DNA of 64,000 nucleotides. Origin: Halomonas saccharevitans (GTDB lineage: Bacteria > Pseudomonadota > Gammaproteobacteria > Pseudomonadales > Halomonadaceae). The position numbers and the translations under genes are program-made. Under the pieces are notes generated by a model. The model searched no databases. It had not been told where the DNA came from and saw nothing but the letters and a program-made list of their open reading frames with translations. Below are positions 28,176 through 39,590 of this stretch, piece by piece. Positions within the stretch are counted from its first letter, which is position 1. The number at the start of each line of letters is the position of its first letter. Location of the stretch: positions 82,293 through 146,292 of the forward strand of contig NZ_FPAQ01000001.1 of NCBI RefSeq assembly GCF_900116405.1, read 5' to 3'.

Positions 28176-28945
28176 TGAAAAAGCAACTGTTCGCACTGCT
28201 CTTCGCGCTGGTGCCGATGGTCGGGTTCGCCGCCGGAGGCGGAGGCGTCCACCTGGAGGAGATGAACCCGGACCTCGAGGACAAGGCCTCGCTGCAGAAC
28301 GGCATGAAGCTCTTCGTGAACTACTGCATGGGCTGCCACTCCATGGAGCACCAGCGCTTCTCGCGGGCGGCCGAGGATCTGGACATGCCCCAGGGGCTGG
28401 TCGAGGACAACCTGATCTTCTCGGATGCCCTGAGGTTCAATGATCAGATGCACATCGCCATGGATAGCGGCGATGCCGAGGGCTGGTTCGGGGCGCCGCC
28501 GCCGGACCTGACCCTCGAGGCGCGTCTGCGCGGCACGGATTGGATCTATACCTACCTGCTGAGCTTCTACAAGGATCCGGAACGTCCCACCGGGGTCAAC
28601 AACACGGTCTTCCCGCTGGTGGCCATGCCCAACGTCCTGGAGCCGCTGCAGGGGGTGCAGGAGAAGGTCTGCGCCGCTAGCGACAAGCCGGTCCCTGGGG
28701 CCGAGCTCGATCCGCTGACCGGCAAGTACCAGTCCTGCGAGACGCTGCAGGTGACGCAGCCCGGCCAGATGGAGCCTGAGGAGTTCGAAGAGGCGATCTA
28801 CGACCTCACCAACTTCATGGCCTATGCCGGCGAGCCTTCCAAGCTGCAGGCTCAGTCACTGGGGCCCAAGGTGCTGATCTTCATCTTCATCTTCGGTGTC
28901 ATCGGCTACCTGCTCAAACGTGAGTACTGGCGCGACATTCACTGA
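28175..28945 (+). CDS. petC: Cytochrome c1
   Basis: This 256-residue protein has a signal peptide (MKKQLFALLFALVPMVGFAA), the haem c attachment motif CMGCH in NYCMGCHSMEHQ, a distal Met candidate, and a C-terminal membrane anchor (VLIFIFIFGVIGYLLKREYW). It passes electrons from the Rieske centre to soluble or membrane cytochrome c. The ATG at 28175 shares one base with the petB stop. A strong terminator follows. Confidence 0.98.
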   Translation: MKKQLFALLFALVPMVGFAAGGGGVHLEEMNPDLEDKASLQNGMKLFVNYCMGCHSMEHQRFSRAAEDLDMPQGLVEDNLIFSDALRFNDQMHIAMDSGDAEGWFGAPPPDLTLEARLRGTDWIYTYLLSFYKDPERPTGVNNTVFPLVAMPNVLEPLQGVQEKVCAASDKPVPGAELDPLTGKYQSCETLQVTQPGQMEPEEFEEAIYDLTNFMAYAGEPSKLQAQSLGPKVLIFIFIFGVIGYLLKREYWRDIH

Positions 28946-28965
28946 TCCGCCAGCGACAGTGAACC

Positions 28966-29006
28966 TCGGGGCGCACGGTCACAGGCCGTGCGCCCCGATG
29001 CTTTTT
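28966..29006 (+). terminator. Intrinsic terminator after petABC
   Basis: TCGGGGCGCACGG (28966-28978) and CCGTGCGCCCCGA (28986-28998) form a perfect 13-bp stem, followed by TGCTTTTT. It ends the petABC transcript before sspA. Confidence 0.9.
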
Positions 29007-29090
29007 GCCCGATACCGGGCAGCACGATCGGCCTCAAGATGGGGGTGATCGTGTTATCATCCCGGCACGAACTGATGCGAGGATTGTTTC

Positions 29091-29717
29091 ATGGGTGTAG
29101 TGGCCAAGCGGTCGTCGATGATCTTCTATTCCGGAGGAGATGATCATTTCAGCCATCGTGTGCGCATCGTGCTCGCCGAAAAGGGTGTCGCCGTGGACAT
29201 CGTCGAGGTGAGCGACGAGCAGCGTCCCGAGGAGCTTGCCGACCTCAATCCCTACAACAGCGTGCCCACGCTGCTCGACCGCGACCTGGTGCTCTACGAG
29301 TCCAAGGTGATGATGGAGTACCTGGACGAGCGCTTCCCGCATCCGCCGCTGTTGCCGGTCTATCCCGTGGCCCGTGCCAAGAGCCGGCTGTGGATGCATC
29401 GCATCGAGCGCGAATGGTGCCCGCTGGTCGAGCAGATTCAGAACGGTGCCAAGAAGGACGTGGAGAAGGCCCGCAAGGAGCTGCGCGAGAGCCTCGTCGG
29501 CATCTCACCGATCTTCGAGGACATGCCCTTCTTCATGAGCGACGAGTTCACGCTGGTGGACTGCTGTCTGGCGCCGATCCTCTGGCGCCTCCCGGCGCTC
29601 GGCATCGAGCTGCCAGAAAAGCAGGTCAAGCCGCTGCTCGGCTACATGGAGCGGGTCTTCGACCGCGATGGCTTCAAGGCGTCTCTCAGTGAGAACGAGC
29701 GCGAGATGCGCGCCTGA
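29091..29717 (+). CDS. sspA: Stringent starvation protein A
   Basis: This 208-residue glutathione-S-transferase-fold protein begins [20 protein letters not shown] and contains [17 protein letters not shown] and [19 protein letters not shown]. SspA has no GST activity; it binds RNA polymerase holoenzyme and modulates stationary-phase and stress transcription. It lies 52 bp upstream of sspB. TATCAT at 29055-29060 is a possible -10 box. Confidence 0.96.
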   Translation: MGVVAKRSSMIFYSGGDDHFSHRVRIVLAEKGVAVDIVEVSDEQRPEELADLNPYNSVPTLLDRDLVLYESKVMMEYLDERFPHPPLLPVYPVARAKSRLWMHRIEREWCPLVEQIQNGAKKDVEKARKELRESLVGISPIFEDMPFFMSDEFTLVDCCLAPILWRLPALGIELPEKQVKPLLGYMERVFDRDGFKASLSENEREMRA

Positions 29718-29769
29718 TCTACTCTGCATCCCCCGGCATGCCCGGGGGTCTACCCCAGGAGGGCTAACT

Positions 29770-30234
29770 ATGCACTCGAGCCGTCCCTATATGGCCAGGG
29801 CGCTGTACCAGTGGCTGCTGGACAACGAGCTGACGCCCTATATCGTCGTCGACGCCGAGCAGGCGGGTGTCGAGGTGCCGCGCCAGTTCGTTCAGAACGG
29901 TCAGATCGTGCTGAACCTCGCGCCGAGCGCCATTCGTGACTTCGCCATGGAGAACGCGGCGGTGAGCTTCTCGGCTCGCTTCGGCGGACAGCCCATGCAA
30001 ATCATGGTGCCCATGGAGGCGCTGATCGCCATCTACGCCCGCGAGAATGGCGTCGGCATGGTGTTCGGTCACGAGCCGGTGATGCCGGTCGAGGCCGACG
30101 AGGCGGAAGACGCGCCTCCCCTCAGTGAGGTGGAAAGCTCGGTCGAGTCTGGTGACGAGGTCGGTGACGAATCGGCCAGCGACGAAGCGTCGCGGCCGCG
30201 CAAGGGGCGCCCCTCCCTGCGCGTCGTCAAGTAG
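29770..30234 (+). CDS. sspB: ClpXP adaptor SspB
   Basis: This 154-residue protein has an N-terminal SspB domain, beginning MHSSRPYMARALYQWLLDNE, that binds ssrA tags. A long acidic linker (about residues 100-140) follows, then the C-terminal XB motif GRPSLRVVK that docks on the ClpX N-domain. It delivers tmRNA-tagged proteins to ClpXP. The ATG at 29770 follows CAGGAGGG. It forms an operon with sspA. Confidence 0.97.
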   Translation: MHSSRPYMARALYQWLLDNELTPYIVVDAEQAGVEVPRQFVQNGQIVLNLAPSAIRDFAMENAAVSFSARFGGQPMQIMVPMEALIAIYARENGVGMVFGHEPVMPVEADEAEDAPPLSEVESSVESGDEVGDESASDEASRPRKGRPSLRVVK

Positions 30235-30307
30235 GCCGTTCGTCCGTACGCGGCGGACGATCCGTCGGCGCGGGCAGAGCGTCCAGCGAAAGCCAGAATT
30301 GAGACAC

Positions 30308-30348
30308 AACGCAAGACGGCAGGCCATGGGCCTGCCGTCTTGCGTTTC
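30308..30348. terminator. Bidirectional terminator between sspB and dolP
   Basis: AACGCAAGACGGCAGGCC (30308-30325) and GGCCTGCCGTCTTGCGTT (30329-30346) form a perfect 18-bp stem around ATG. The arms start with AA and end with TT(T), so the structure can serve both convergent transcripts. Confidence 0.8.
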
Positions 30349-30369
30349 ACGCCTAGTCATTCGGGGCGT

Positions 30370-30948
30370 TCAGTCGAGGTAGTCGAAGACCTTGACGATG
30401 CGCTGCATGCCGCCCAGGCCCGCGACGGAGCGCACGATGCGCTCGGCCTCGCTGCGGGTGACGATGCCCATCAGGTAGACGCTGTCGTTCTCGGTGATCA
30501 CCTGGAGGCGTCCCGAGTCGATCTCCTGGTTGGCGACCAGATGAGAGTTGATACGGGTGCGCAGCCAGGTGTCGGCGAGGCGCTGGCTGGCCGGCAGATT
30601 GGCGGCGATGGCGAGCTCGTTGTGCACCTCGCGCACGTTGCGTACCGCGCCGGCGACGCGTTCGGCCTTGGCTTTCAGCTCGTCGCTGGGCACCTGGCCG
30701 GTCAGCAGCACCACGCCGTTGAAGCTGTCGACGTTGATGCGGGCATCACTCAGTCGGGCATCGGTGCGGCCGAGGTTGTGGGCGACCTTGGTCTCTATGC
30801 TCTGATCTTCGACCTGCGTACCGAAGGTGCGCTCACCGTAGTTCTCGTCGATGGTGCCGGGATTGGTGACGCCGGTCACGGTGGTGCAGCCGGCAAGCCC
30901 GAGGGCCAGGCTGAGCAGCAGGGGCGTCAGCAGGGAGGTCTTGGTCAT
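30370..30948 (-). CDS. dolP: Outer-membrane lipoprotein with two BON domains, DolP (YraP)
   Basis: This 192-residue lipoprotein has a signal peptide with lipobox LAGC, followed by two BON domains (about residues 45-115 and 120-190; INVDSFNGVVLLTGQVPSDE and LQVITENDSVYLMGIVTRSE). DolP sits at the inner leaflet of the outer membrane, binds anionic phospholipid, and supports BAM and septal amidase regulation. It lies 4 bp after diaA, as in E. coli diaA-dolP. Confidence 0.94.
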   Translation of the reverse strand: MTKTSLLTPLLLSLALGLAGCTTVTGVTNPGTIDENYGERTFGTQVEDQSIETKVAHNLGRTDARLSDARINVDSFNGVVLLTGQVPSDELKAKAERVAGAVRNVREVHNELAIAANLPASQRLADTWLRTRINSHLVANQEIDSGRLQVITENDSVYLMGIVTRSEAERIVRSVAGLGGMQRIVKVFDYLD

Positions 30949-30952
30949 GGGG

Positions 30953-31935
<983 letters not shown>

Positions 31936-31952
<17 letters not shown>

Positions 31953-33687
31953 CGCCTAACACGCCAGGGCTCAGCACGGGTTGGGGCACGCCGTCAACGA
32001 AGCGGGCCCAGGGCAGGCGGCGCTGGATGCGGCCGTCAGCTTGCGCGCTCAGGGTCCCCGTGGCGCCGAACAGTTCGGTGCCGCCGATCGCCTGCAGCTG
32101 TGGCATGCGCAGGGCCAGCTCATAGGCATCCACGCCCATGGCCATCAGGCGAAACATCGTCGAATCGGACTCGTCGCGCAGCTCGCGGTAGCTGGCGAGG
32201 AAGGGCAGGGCCTCCACGCCGCCCACCGCTGCATCGGGAATCTGCCAGGGGATGTCGGCGAACATCACGTCGTTCAGGTCGGCGTCCAGGCGTGGCTGGC
32301 GTCGGCCTTCGAAGAGGTGCGAGGTGGCGTAGATCGGCAGGTCGCCGCTGTAGGCGTAGTCCAGGTTGGGTGGCACCTGGCGGGCGTAGTCCGGCAGTGC
32401 CAGCAGGAACAGCATGTCGGGTTTGGGGTTCGTGGCCGCTCGTTTGGCGCTTTCGGTAGCCGGCGCCTGCGGGCTGTAGTGGACGGCGTTGGCGATGTCG
32501 CCGCCCAGGTCTTGCCAGCTGTCCGTGAAGGCATCGCCCACGCGGCGTCCCCAGCCGTTATTCGGGACTAGCAGCGAGGCCAGGCGATGGCCGTCGCCGT
32601 AGGCGCGCTGCGCGGCCTGGCGCGCCTCGTCCTCGGCGGAAAGGCCATACTGGAAGAGTCCCTTGGCCCTGTTGCGCTCGCTGCGACCATAGTTGAGCGC
32701 AAGGGTCGGCATCGCTACCCGCTCGCGCTGCTCGAGTCGGCTGACGACGTCCTTGTCCAGCGGGCCGATCACCACCTGGGCACCGAGGGCGGAAGCCTCC
32801 TGATACAAGGCTTCCATGTTGCCGCTGCTGCTGTCGATGAAGCTCAACTGGGCGCCGCTGTCGACGCCCGCCAGATGGTGGGTGCGGATGCCCTGGCGGG
32901 TCGCCTCGGCAATGCTCGAGAGGGGGCCGGACTCCGGCAGCAGCACGGCGATATGATCCACTCGCTGCCCGCGCAGCTCGCTCAAGGCGGTGATCTCGGC
33001 GGGCAGGCGCCGCGCCGCCGGATGGCCGCGGTAGCGCTCGCGCCAGTCGTCCAGGCGCGCGAACAGACGCTGTATGTCGCTGCCGGTGGAGCGCACCAGC
33101 TCGGTCAGGGCGATCCAGCCGTCAGTCAGGTCGTCGCCGTCGTCGCGCAGCGCGCCGAGCTCGCGACGATCCAGCCGGGAGAGCTGTGCCCAGATCGGAT
33201 CGTTGAGGTTTTCGCGCTCGGTCTCGGCCTGGACCCGGAGCAGCGCCCGGGCGGCGGCGAGGGGTTCGTCTGCCTCGCCAAGCGCCAGGCCGAGGCGTTC
33301 GCGCAGGGTCAGCGAGGCTTCGCGGGGCAGCTCGATCTCATCGAGAAGCTGCCCGGCCTGGATGACCGCCCAGGGGTCGCCTTCGGTCTCGCCCAGCTCG
33401 GAGAGCAGCAGGGCCCAGCGCACACGGGCCTGGCGTTTCAGGCGGCTGTCGTCGATCTGCTTGGCGACCTCCAGCGCCTGGGTGCGATTGCCCCGGCGTG
33501 CTAGGATATCGGCCGCTTCCAGGCGCGACGCGGCTGCCTGCTCGGGGGTCTGCTGTGCGGCCTGCTCGAGCAGGCGCTGCGGATCGACGTCGGGCTGTCG
33601 CTCGATGATGCCCGGCTGGAAACTGCAGCCCGCGAGGAGCAGCGCGGTCAGCGCAACGGCCAGCGGGCCGCGTAACGAGATCTTCAT
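31936..33687 (-). CDS. lpoA: Penicillin-binding protein activator LpoA
   Basis: This 583-residue outer-membrane lipoprotein has lipobox LLAGC at the end of MKISLRGPLAVALTALLLAG. It has an N-terminal TPR-like helical domain and a C-terminal periplasmic-binding-protein-like domain (DHIAVLLPESGPLSSIAEAT and AQVVIGPLDKDVVSRLEQRE). LpoA reaches through the peptidoglycan to stimulate PBP1a. The ATG at 33687 follows GGAAGGAATC. It is divergent from rsmI (58-bp gap), the order found in E. coli and Pseudomonas. Confidence 0.95.
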
Positions 33688-33745
33688 GATTCCTTCCCTT
33701 GTTTCCATGATCCAGAACATCCCACCAGAGCATCGAGGAGTCGAG

Positions 33746-34603
33746 ATGTCCGATACGCCTGCCGGTTCATTGTACGTGGTCGCCACGCCGATTGGGAATC
33801 TGGACGACCTGAGCCCGAGGGCCGCCCGGGTGCTCGGCGAGGTGGCGCTGATTGCCGCCGAGGATACCCGTCACAGCGGTCGATTGCTGCGCCACCTGGG
33901 GCTGTCGCGCCCGATGCTTTCGCTGCACGAGCACAATGAGGCGGCGCGAGTGGACACCCTGGACGCCCGGCTCGCGGCTGGCGAGGACGTCGCCCTGATC
34001 TCTGATGCCGGCACGCCGCTGATCAGCGATCCGGGGTTCGTGCTGGTGCGCGAGCTCCGGGCGCGGGGGCGCCGTATCGTCCCGCTGCCGGGGCCCTGTG
34101 CTCTGGTCGCGGCCCTCTGTGCGGCGGGGCTGCCCACCGACCGCTTCCTCTTCCAGGGCTTCTTGCCGGCAAAGGGAGGGGCTCGGCGTGCGCGGCTGGA
34201 GGCGCTCGCCGACCGGGAGGAGACCCTGGCGTTCTACGAGTCGCCCCACCGGATCCGCGACACCCTGGCCGATCTGGGAAGCGTGCTGGGCGAGCGCCGA
34301 GTGGTGCTGGCCCGGGAGTTGACCAAGACCTTTGAGACCTTCCTCGATGGCAGTGCCCGGGAGCTGCTCGCCCGCATGGAGGCGGACCCGGATCAGGCCC
34401 GCGGCGAGTTCGTGGTGATGATCGCTGGCGCCGCTCGCCGCGATGATGCCGAGCAGACGGCGGTGGAGGCCGAGGCCCTGCTCAAGGCCCTGCTCGCCGA
34501 GGGGGTGGGGGTCAAACAGGTCGCCGCGGTGGCCTCGCGGGTGCTGGGCGGCGTGAAGAAGGAGTGGTATGCCAGGGCCCAGGCGCTCAAGGACGGTCAT
34601 TGA
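33746..34603 (+). CDS. rsmI: 16S rRNA (cytidine1402-2'-O)-methyltransferase RsmI
   Basis: This 285-residue tetrapyrrole-methylase-fold enzyme has VVATPIGNLDDLSPRAARVL, EDTRHSGRLLRHLG and SDAGTPLISDPGFVLVRELR, the RsmI signature. It 2'-O-methylates C1402 in the decoding centre; RsmH, encoded 450 bp downstream, N4-methylates the same base. GAGGAG precedes the ATG at 33746. Its stop codon overlaps the -35 element of rnpB. Confidence 0.97.
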   Translation: MSDTPAGSLYVVATPIGNLDDLSPRAARVLGEVALIAAEDTRHSGRLLRHLGLSRPMLSLHEHNEAARVDTLDARLAAGEDVALISDAGTPLISDPGFVLVRELRARGRRIVPLPGPCALVAALCAAGLPTDRFLFQGFLPAKGGARRARLEALADREETLAFYESPHRIRDTLADLGSVLGERRVVLARELTKTFETFLDGSARELLARMEADPDQARGEFVVMIAGAARRDDAEQTAVEAEALLKALLAEGVGVKQVAAVASRVLGGVKKEWYARAQALKDGH

Positions 34604-34628
34604 GGCGGCGCCCAGGCGCTGGTATCCT
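34600..34628 (+). promoter_or_regulatory. rnpB promoter overlapping the rsmI stop codon
   Basis: TTGAGG (34600-34605) and TATCCT (34623-34628) are spaced by 17 bp. Transcription would start 7 nt later at about 34635, exactly the predicted 5' end of RNase P RNA. The -35 box lies across the rsmI TGA. Confidence 0.65.
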
Positions 34629-34634
34629 TGCCGC

Positions 34635-34999
<365 letters not shown>

Positions 35000-35055
35000 A
35001 CTCCGAACATTGCCGTCGCGAACGGCCCTTCAAGCATCCCACCATCGAGAAGTGC

Positions 35056-36012
35056 ATGCCGCCATCCGCCCCTGAACAGCCCGTCCGCGGCTTTTGCCAT
35101 GCCAGCGTGCTGCTCGATGGCGCCGTGGAGGCGCTGATCCACGATGCCGACGGGATCTATCTCGATGGCACCTTCGGTCGCGGCGGCCATTCCCGCGCCA
35201 TCCTCGAGCGGCTCGGCCCCGCGGGGCAGCTGCTGGCCATCGACCGCGATCCCCAGGCGATCGCCGAGGCCGGCACCATCACCGATCCCCGCTTCGCCAT
35301 CGAGCGCGGCGAGTTCGCCCGACTCGACGAGATCGCCGAACACCGTGGCCTGCACGGTCGGCTCTCCGGGGTGCTGCTCGACGTCGGCGTCTCCTCGCCC
35401 CAGCTCGACGACCCCGAGCGCGGCTTCAGCTTCCTGCGCGACGGCCCGCTGGACATGCGCATGGATCCCGAGCACGGCGAGAGTGCCGCCGACTTCCTGG
35501 CGCGCGCCAGTGAAAGTGAGATCGTGCGCGTCTTCAAGAGCTACGGCGAGGAGCGCTTCGCTCGCCGCCTGACCCGAGCCATCCTGGCGCGGCGCGTCGA
35601 GCGTCCCTTCGAGCGCACCGCGGATCTCGCCGAGGTGGTCAAGTCCGCCCATCCCGCCTGGGAGAAGGGCAAGCACCCCGCGACCCGCGTCTTCCAGGCG
35701 CTGCGCATCCAGGTCAATGGCGAGCTCGACCAGCTTGATGCCGCTCTCGATGCGGCCCTCGAGGCCCTTGCACCGGGTGGGCATCTGGTGGTGATCAGCT
35801 TCCACTCGCTGGAGGATCGGCGAGTCAAGCGCTTCATCCGCGACCACGTGCGCGGTGATACCGACCTGCCGCGGGGCATCCCGGTCCGCGACGATCAGCT
35901 CAAGCGGCGCCTCGAGTCGCTGGGCAAGGCGCGTCGCCCCTCCGCCGAGGAGGTTCAGGAGAATCCCCGGGCGCGTAGCGCGGTGATGCGTGTAGCGCGC
36001 AAGCGATACTGA
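35056..36012 (+). CDS. rsmH: 16S rRNA (cytosine1402-N4)-methyltransferase RsmH (MraW)
   Basis: This 318-residue SAM-dependent methyltransferase has the opening [16 protein letters not shown] motif [18 protein letters not shown], and [20 protein letters not shown] plus [12 protein letters not shown]. It methylates N4 of C1402 in 16S rRNA. It is the first protein gene of the dcw cluster here; the transcriptional regulator MraZ that normally precedes it is missing. The ribosome-binding site is weak (GAGAAG). ftsL follows after 8 bp. Confidence 0.97.
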   Translation: MPPSAPEQPVRGFCHASVLLDGAVEALIHDADGIYLDGTFGRGGHSRAILERLGPAGQLLAIDRDPQAIAEAGTITDPRFAIERGEFARLDEIAEHRGLHGRLSGVLLDVGVSSPQLDDPERGFSFLRDGPLDMRMDPEHGESAADFLARASESEIVRVFKSYGEERFARRLTRAILARRVERPFERTADLAEVVKSAHPAWEKGKHPATRVFQALRIQVNGELDQLDAALDAALEALAPGGHLVVISFHSLEDRRVKRFIRDHVRGDTDLPRGIPVRDDQLKRRLESLGKARRPSAEEVQENPRARSAVMRVARKRY

Positions 36013-36020
36013 GGCTCGCC

Positions 36021-36347
36021 ATGGCACCGGGACGCTTCGCGGTAACCTCTTCCTTCGGGTGGCCCCTGCGCCTCGGCGCGTCGCCGGCGCTGGTGCTGGT
36101 CGCGCTGCTGATGGCGGTCTGCCTGGTCTCGGCCCTGGCGGTGATCACCACCAGCCACCTGACCCGCGATCAGTACGCCCGCCTGCAGGAGCTCGAGCGC
36201 GAGCAGCAGCAGCTGCAGACCGAGTGGGGACAGCTGCTGCTCGAGGAGAGCGCCTGGTCCTCACCGGCGCGCATCGAGCGCCTGGCCCAGGAACGCCTCG
36301 AGATGCGCCTGCCCGATATCGACGAGGTCGAGGTCATTCAGCCATGA
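36021..36347 (+). CDS. ftsL: Cell division protein FtsL
   Basis: This 108-residue bitopic protein has a short cytoplasmic N-terminus, one transmembrane helix (about residues 20-42, LVLVALLMAVCLVSALAVIT), and a periplasmic leucine-zipper coiled coil (YARLQELEREQQQLQTEWGQ). FtsL forms the FtsQLB complex that activates septal FtsWI. Its stop overlaps the ftsI start (ATGA). Confidence 0.94.
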   Translation: MAPGRFAVTSSFGWPLRLGASPALVLVALLMAVCLVSALAVITTSHLTRDQYARLQELEREQQQLQTEWGQLLLEESAWSSPARIERLAQERLEMRLPDIDEVEVIQP

Positions 36348-38059
36348 GCGCCGACGCGCGCAGCGGCGTGACGCCGCGTCGCCCCCCGCCCACGGCCCCC
36401 ATGGGCAAGGCGCGCTATCGGGTGATGATGACCCTGGTGCTGCTGGGGCTGGCCCTGCTGGCCGGGCGCATCGTCGACCTGCACGTCTTCGACCGCCCCT
36501 TCCTGCAGGGGCAGGGCGATGCCCGCACCCTGCGCACCGATACCATCCCCGCCCATCGTGGCATGATCACCGACCGCCACGGCGAGCCGCTTGCCATCTC
36601 TACGCCGGTGGTGACCCTCTGGGCCAATCCTCAGGACCTGCCGGACGACGACATCCAGCGCCTGATGCTGGCCAACGCCCTGGGGCAGGAGCTCGACACC
36701 CTCAACGAGCGTATCGCGCGCTACTCGACACGTGAGTTCATGTACCTGCGGCGCCGCATGACCCCCGAGGCGGCCCAGCGGGTGCTCGCCCTGCGCGTGC
36801 CCGGCGTTCACGCCCGCGAGGAGTACAAGCGTTACTACCCGGCGGGCGAGGTGAGCGCCCAGCTGCTGGGGGTGACCAACATCGATGATCTGGGTCAGGA
36901 GGGCCTCGAACTCGCCTATCAGTCCTACCTTGCCGGCGTGCCCGGCAAGCGCCGGGTGCTCAAGGACCGTCGCGGTCGTCTGGTGCGTGACCTGGAGCTG
37001 CTGCAGGAGGCGCAGCCCGGCGGCGATCTGACCCTGGCGCTGGATCAGCGCCTGCAGTACATGGCCTATCGCGAGCTCAAGGCCGCGGTCGCCGAGCACG
37101 ATGCCGACGGCGGCAGCGTGGTGATGCTCGATGCCCGCAGCGGCGAGGTGCTGGCCATGGCCAACCAGCCCTCCTACAACCCCAACGACCGGGCCGGGCT
37201 CGATCCCCAGGGGCTGCGCAACCGGGCCATCGTCGATACCTACGAGCCGGGGTCGGTGGTGAAGCCGCTGGCCATGGCGTCGATGATCGAGCACGGCGCG
37301 GTCTCGCCGGACACGGTGGTCGACACCTCGCCCGGCTGGATGGTCATCGACCGCTTTACCATCAAGGACATCCGCAACTACGGTGAGCTGGACCTGGCCG
37401 GCATCCTCAGGAAATCCTCGAACGTCGGCATGTCCAAGCTGGCCCTGCGCCTGGAGGAGCCGGTGATCCCCGCTACCTATCGCGCCCTGGGCCTGGGGCA
37501 GAGCCCGGGTACCGGATTTCCCGGCGAGGCCACCGGCAGCATCCCGGCGCCCGTGCGCTGGTCGAGCAGTCAGTGGGCGGCGCTCGCGTACGGCTACGGC
37601 CTGTCGACCTCGGCACTGCAGCTGGCCAGCGCCTTCACCGCCATTGCCAACGAGGGGCGGCGGCTGCCGCCCTCGCTGCTCAAGCTCGCCGAGCCACCGG
37701 CCGGCGAGCCGGTCATCGACCCGGAGGTGGCCCGACGGGTACTCGGGATGATGGATCGGGTCGTTGCGCCGGGCACCGGTGCCCGGCGGGCCCTGGTGCC
37801 GGGCTACCGGGTCGCCGGCAAGACTGGCACCGTGCGCAAGAACACCGCCGGGGGGTATCAGGAGAAGGCCTATCGCGGCCTGTTCGTCGGTATCGCCCCG
37901 GTCTCGGACCCGCGGATCGTCACCGTGGTGATGATCGACCACCCGCGGGGCGACAGCTATTACGGCGGGGCGGTGGCGGCCCCGGTCTTCTCGCGGGTGG
38001 CCGGCAACGCCCTGCGCCTGCTCGACGTGCCCCCGGATGCCCGGGCGCAAGATGAATGA
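36344..38059 (+). CDS. ftsI: Septal peptidoglycan transpeptidase FtsI (PBP3)
   Basis: This 571-residue class B penicillin-binding protein has one N-terminal membrane helix (VMMTLVLLGLALLAGRIVDL), a pedestal domain and a transpeptidase domain. Active-site motifs are SVVK with Ser304, SSN at 358-360 and KTG at 493-495, almost the same spacing as E. coli PBP3. It cross-links septal peptidoglycan and partners FtsW, encoded in the same cluster. The start at 36344 is coupled to ftsL. Confidence 0.98.
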   Translation: MSADARSGVTPRRPPPTAPMGKARYRVMMTLVLLGLALLAGRIVDLHVFDRPFLQGQGDARTLRTDTIPAHRGMITDRHGEPLAISTPVVTLWANPQDLPDDDIQRLMLANALGQELDTLNERIARYSTREFMYLRRRMTPEAAQRVLALRVPGVHAREEYKRYYPAGEVSAQLLGVTNIDDLGQEGLELAYQSYLAGVPGKRRVLKDRRGRLVRDLELLQEAQPGGDLTLALDQRLQYMAYRELKAAVAEHDADGGSVVMLDARSGEVLAMANQPSYNPNDRAGLDPQGLRNRAIVDTYEPGSVVKPLAMASMIEHGAVSPDTVVDTSPGWMVIDRFTIKDIRNYGELDLAGILRKSSNVGMSKLALRLEEPVIPATYRALGLGQSPGTGFPGEATGSIPAPVRWSSSQWAALAYGYGLSTSALQLASAFTAIANEGRRLPPSLLKLAEPPAGEPVIDPEVARRVLGMMDRVVAPGTGARRALVPGYRVAGKTGTVRKNTAGGYQEKAYRGLFVGIAPVSDPRIVTVVMIDHPRGDSYYGGAVAAPVFSRVAGNALRLLDVPPDARAQDE

Positions 38060-38081
38060 TGGCAACGCCAGGAGAGACGAG

Positions 38082-39590
38082 ATGCAGCTGAGTGCCGAGC
38101 GACTCGAAGCGGGCCTGATCGGCCTCTGGCCAGACTGCCGCCACGCCCTGGCAGGCGTCCGCCTGCCCGACACGCTTCGCCTGGTCCTCGACAGTCGCCG
38201 AGTCGCCGCGGGCGATGTCTTCGTCGCAGTGCCCGGCGTGACGGTCGACGGTCGCGACTTCATCAACCAGGCGCTGGCCGCCGGGGCGGTGCTGGTGCTG
38301 GCCCACGATGACGGCACGCCCGGGCCGGACAGCGACCGGGTGCTGTGGCTTGCCGGGCTGCGCGAGGCGCAGGGCGAGCTGGGCCGGGTGCTCTTCGGCG
38401 TTCCCAAGGAGATGGCGCTGATCGGGGTGACCGGTACTAACGGCAAGAGCTCGGTGACGCACTACCTTGCCGCGCTGAGCCAAACCCTCGGCGTGGATGC
38501 AGGCCTGATCGGCACCCTGGGCCACGGCCGCCCCGGCGCCCTGACGGCGGGCAGCCTGACCACGCCCGGCCCCCTGGCGCTGCAGGCGGCGCTGGGCGAG
38601 CTGGCCGCCGAGGGCGTGACGCGGGTCGCCATGGAGGCCTCTTCCCATGCCCTGGAGCAGGGGCGTCTCGATGGCGCAAGCGTGCGGGCGGCGGTGTTCA
38701 CCAACCTGAGCCGCGATCACCTGGACTACCACGGCAGCATGGCGGCCTACGCCGCCGCCAAGGCGCGGCTGTTCCGCCGCCACGAGCTCGAGCTCGCGGT
38801 GGTCAACGCCGACGATCCCCTGGCGCGGCTGATGCTCGCCGGCGTGCACCGCGGCGTGCGCGTGCTGGCGGTCGGTCAGGACGAGGCGGTGACCCTGCGC
38901 GTCGTCGACTGGCTCGCCCAGCCCGGCGGCCAGCGCGCCCTGATCGCCACCCCCGACGGCGAGCGCGAGCTGGAGCTTGCGCTGATGGGTCGCTTCACCC
39001 TGGACAACGTGCTGCTGGCCATCGCCACCCTGCACGGCCTGGGGCACTCCCTCGAGGCGCTCTTCGCGGCGGCGGCCGAGCTTGCCCCGGTGCCGGGGCG
39101 CATGGAGCCGCTGACGCGTGCGGGCGCCCCCACGGTGGTCATCGACTATGCCCATACCCCGGCCGCCCTGGACAATGCCCTGGCGGCGCTGCGCGCACAC
39201 CTGCCGGGTGAGGGGCGGCTGTGGTGCCTGTTTGGCTGCGGCGGCGATCGCGACAGCGGCAAGCGTCCGCTGATGGCCCAGGCCGCGGCACGCTATGCCG
39301 ATGTGCTGGTGGTGACTGACGACAATCCGCGCGGCGAGGCGCCCGAGGCGATTCGCGCCCAGATCCTCGCGGGCCTTCACGACGGGCCGTCGCGGGAAGT
39401 GCTCGAGGTCGACGGTCGCGGTGCGGCCATCGCTCGGGTGCTGGCCGAGGCCGCTCCCGACGACGTGGTGCTGATCGCGGGCAAGGGCCACGAGGACTAT
39501 CAGGAGGTGGCAGGCGTGCGCCACGGCTTCTCGGATCTCGCCGAGGCCGAGCGCGCCCTGGAGCGCCGAGTCGAGGAGCGCGCGCGATGA
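38082..39590 (+). CDS. murE: UDP-MurNAc-L-Ala-D-Glu:meso-diaminopimelate ligase MurE
   Basis: This 502-residue Mur ligase has the ATP loop GVTGTNGKSS, the central TNLSRDHLDYHGSM (carbamylated-Lys region nearby) and the C-terminal DDNPR motif in VVTDDNPRGEAPEAI, which selects meso-diaminopimelate. The start at 38082 has AGGAGA 6 nt upstream; earlier in-frame ATGs overlap ftsI. It overlaps murF by 4 bases. Confidence 0.97.
   Translation: MQLSAERLEAGLIGLWPDCRHALAGVRLPDTLRLVLDSRRVAAGDVFVAVPGVTVDGRDFINQALAAGAVLVLAHDDGTPGPDSDRVLWLAGLREAQGELGRVLFGVPKEMALIGVTGTNGKSSVTHYLAALSQTLGVDAGLIGTLGHGRPGALTAGSLTTPGPLALQAALGELAAEGVTRVAMEASSHALEQGRLDGASVRAAVFTNLSRDHLDYHGSMAAYAAAKARLFRRHELELAVVNADDPLARLMLAGVHRGVRVLAVGQDEAVTLRVVDWLAQPGGQRALIATPDGERELELALMGRFTLDNVLLAIATLHGLGHSLEALFAAAAELAPVPGRMEPLTRAGAPTVVIDYAHTPAALDNALAALRAHLPGEGRLWCLFGCGGDRDSGKRPLMAQAAARYADVLVVTDDNPRGEAPEAIRAQILAGLHDGPSREVLEVDGRGAAIARVLAEAAPDDVVLIAGKGHEDYQEVAGVRHGFSDLAEAERALERRVEERAR

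Noticed and set aside
36338..38446. A 702-codon open frame antisense to ftsI and murE
   Set aside because: Same codon-bias artefact; ftsI and murE have unmistakable motifs on the other strand.
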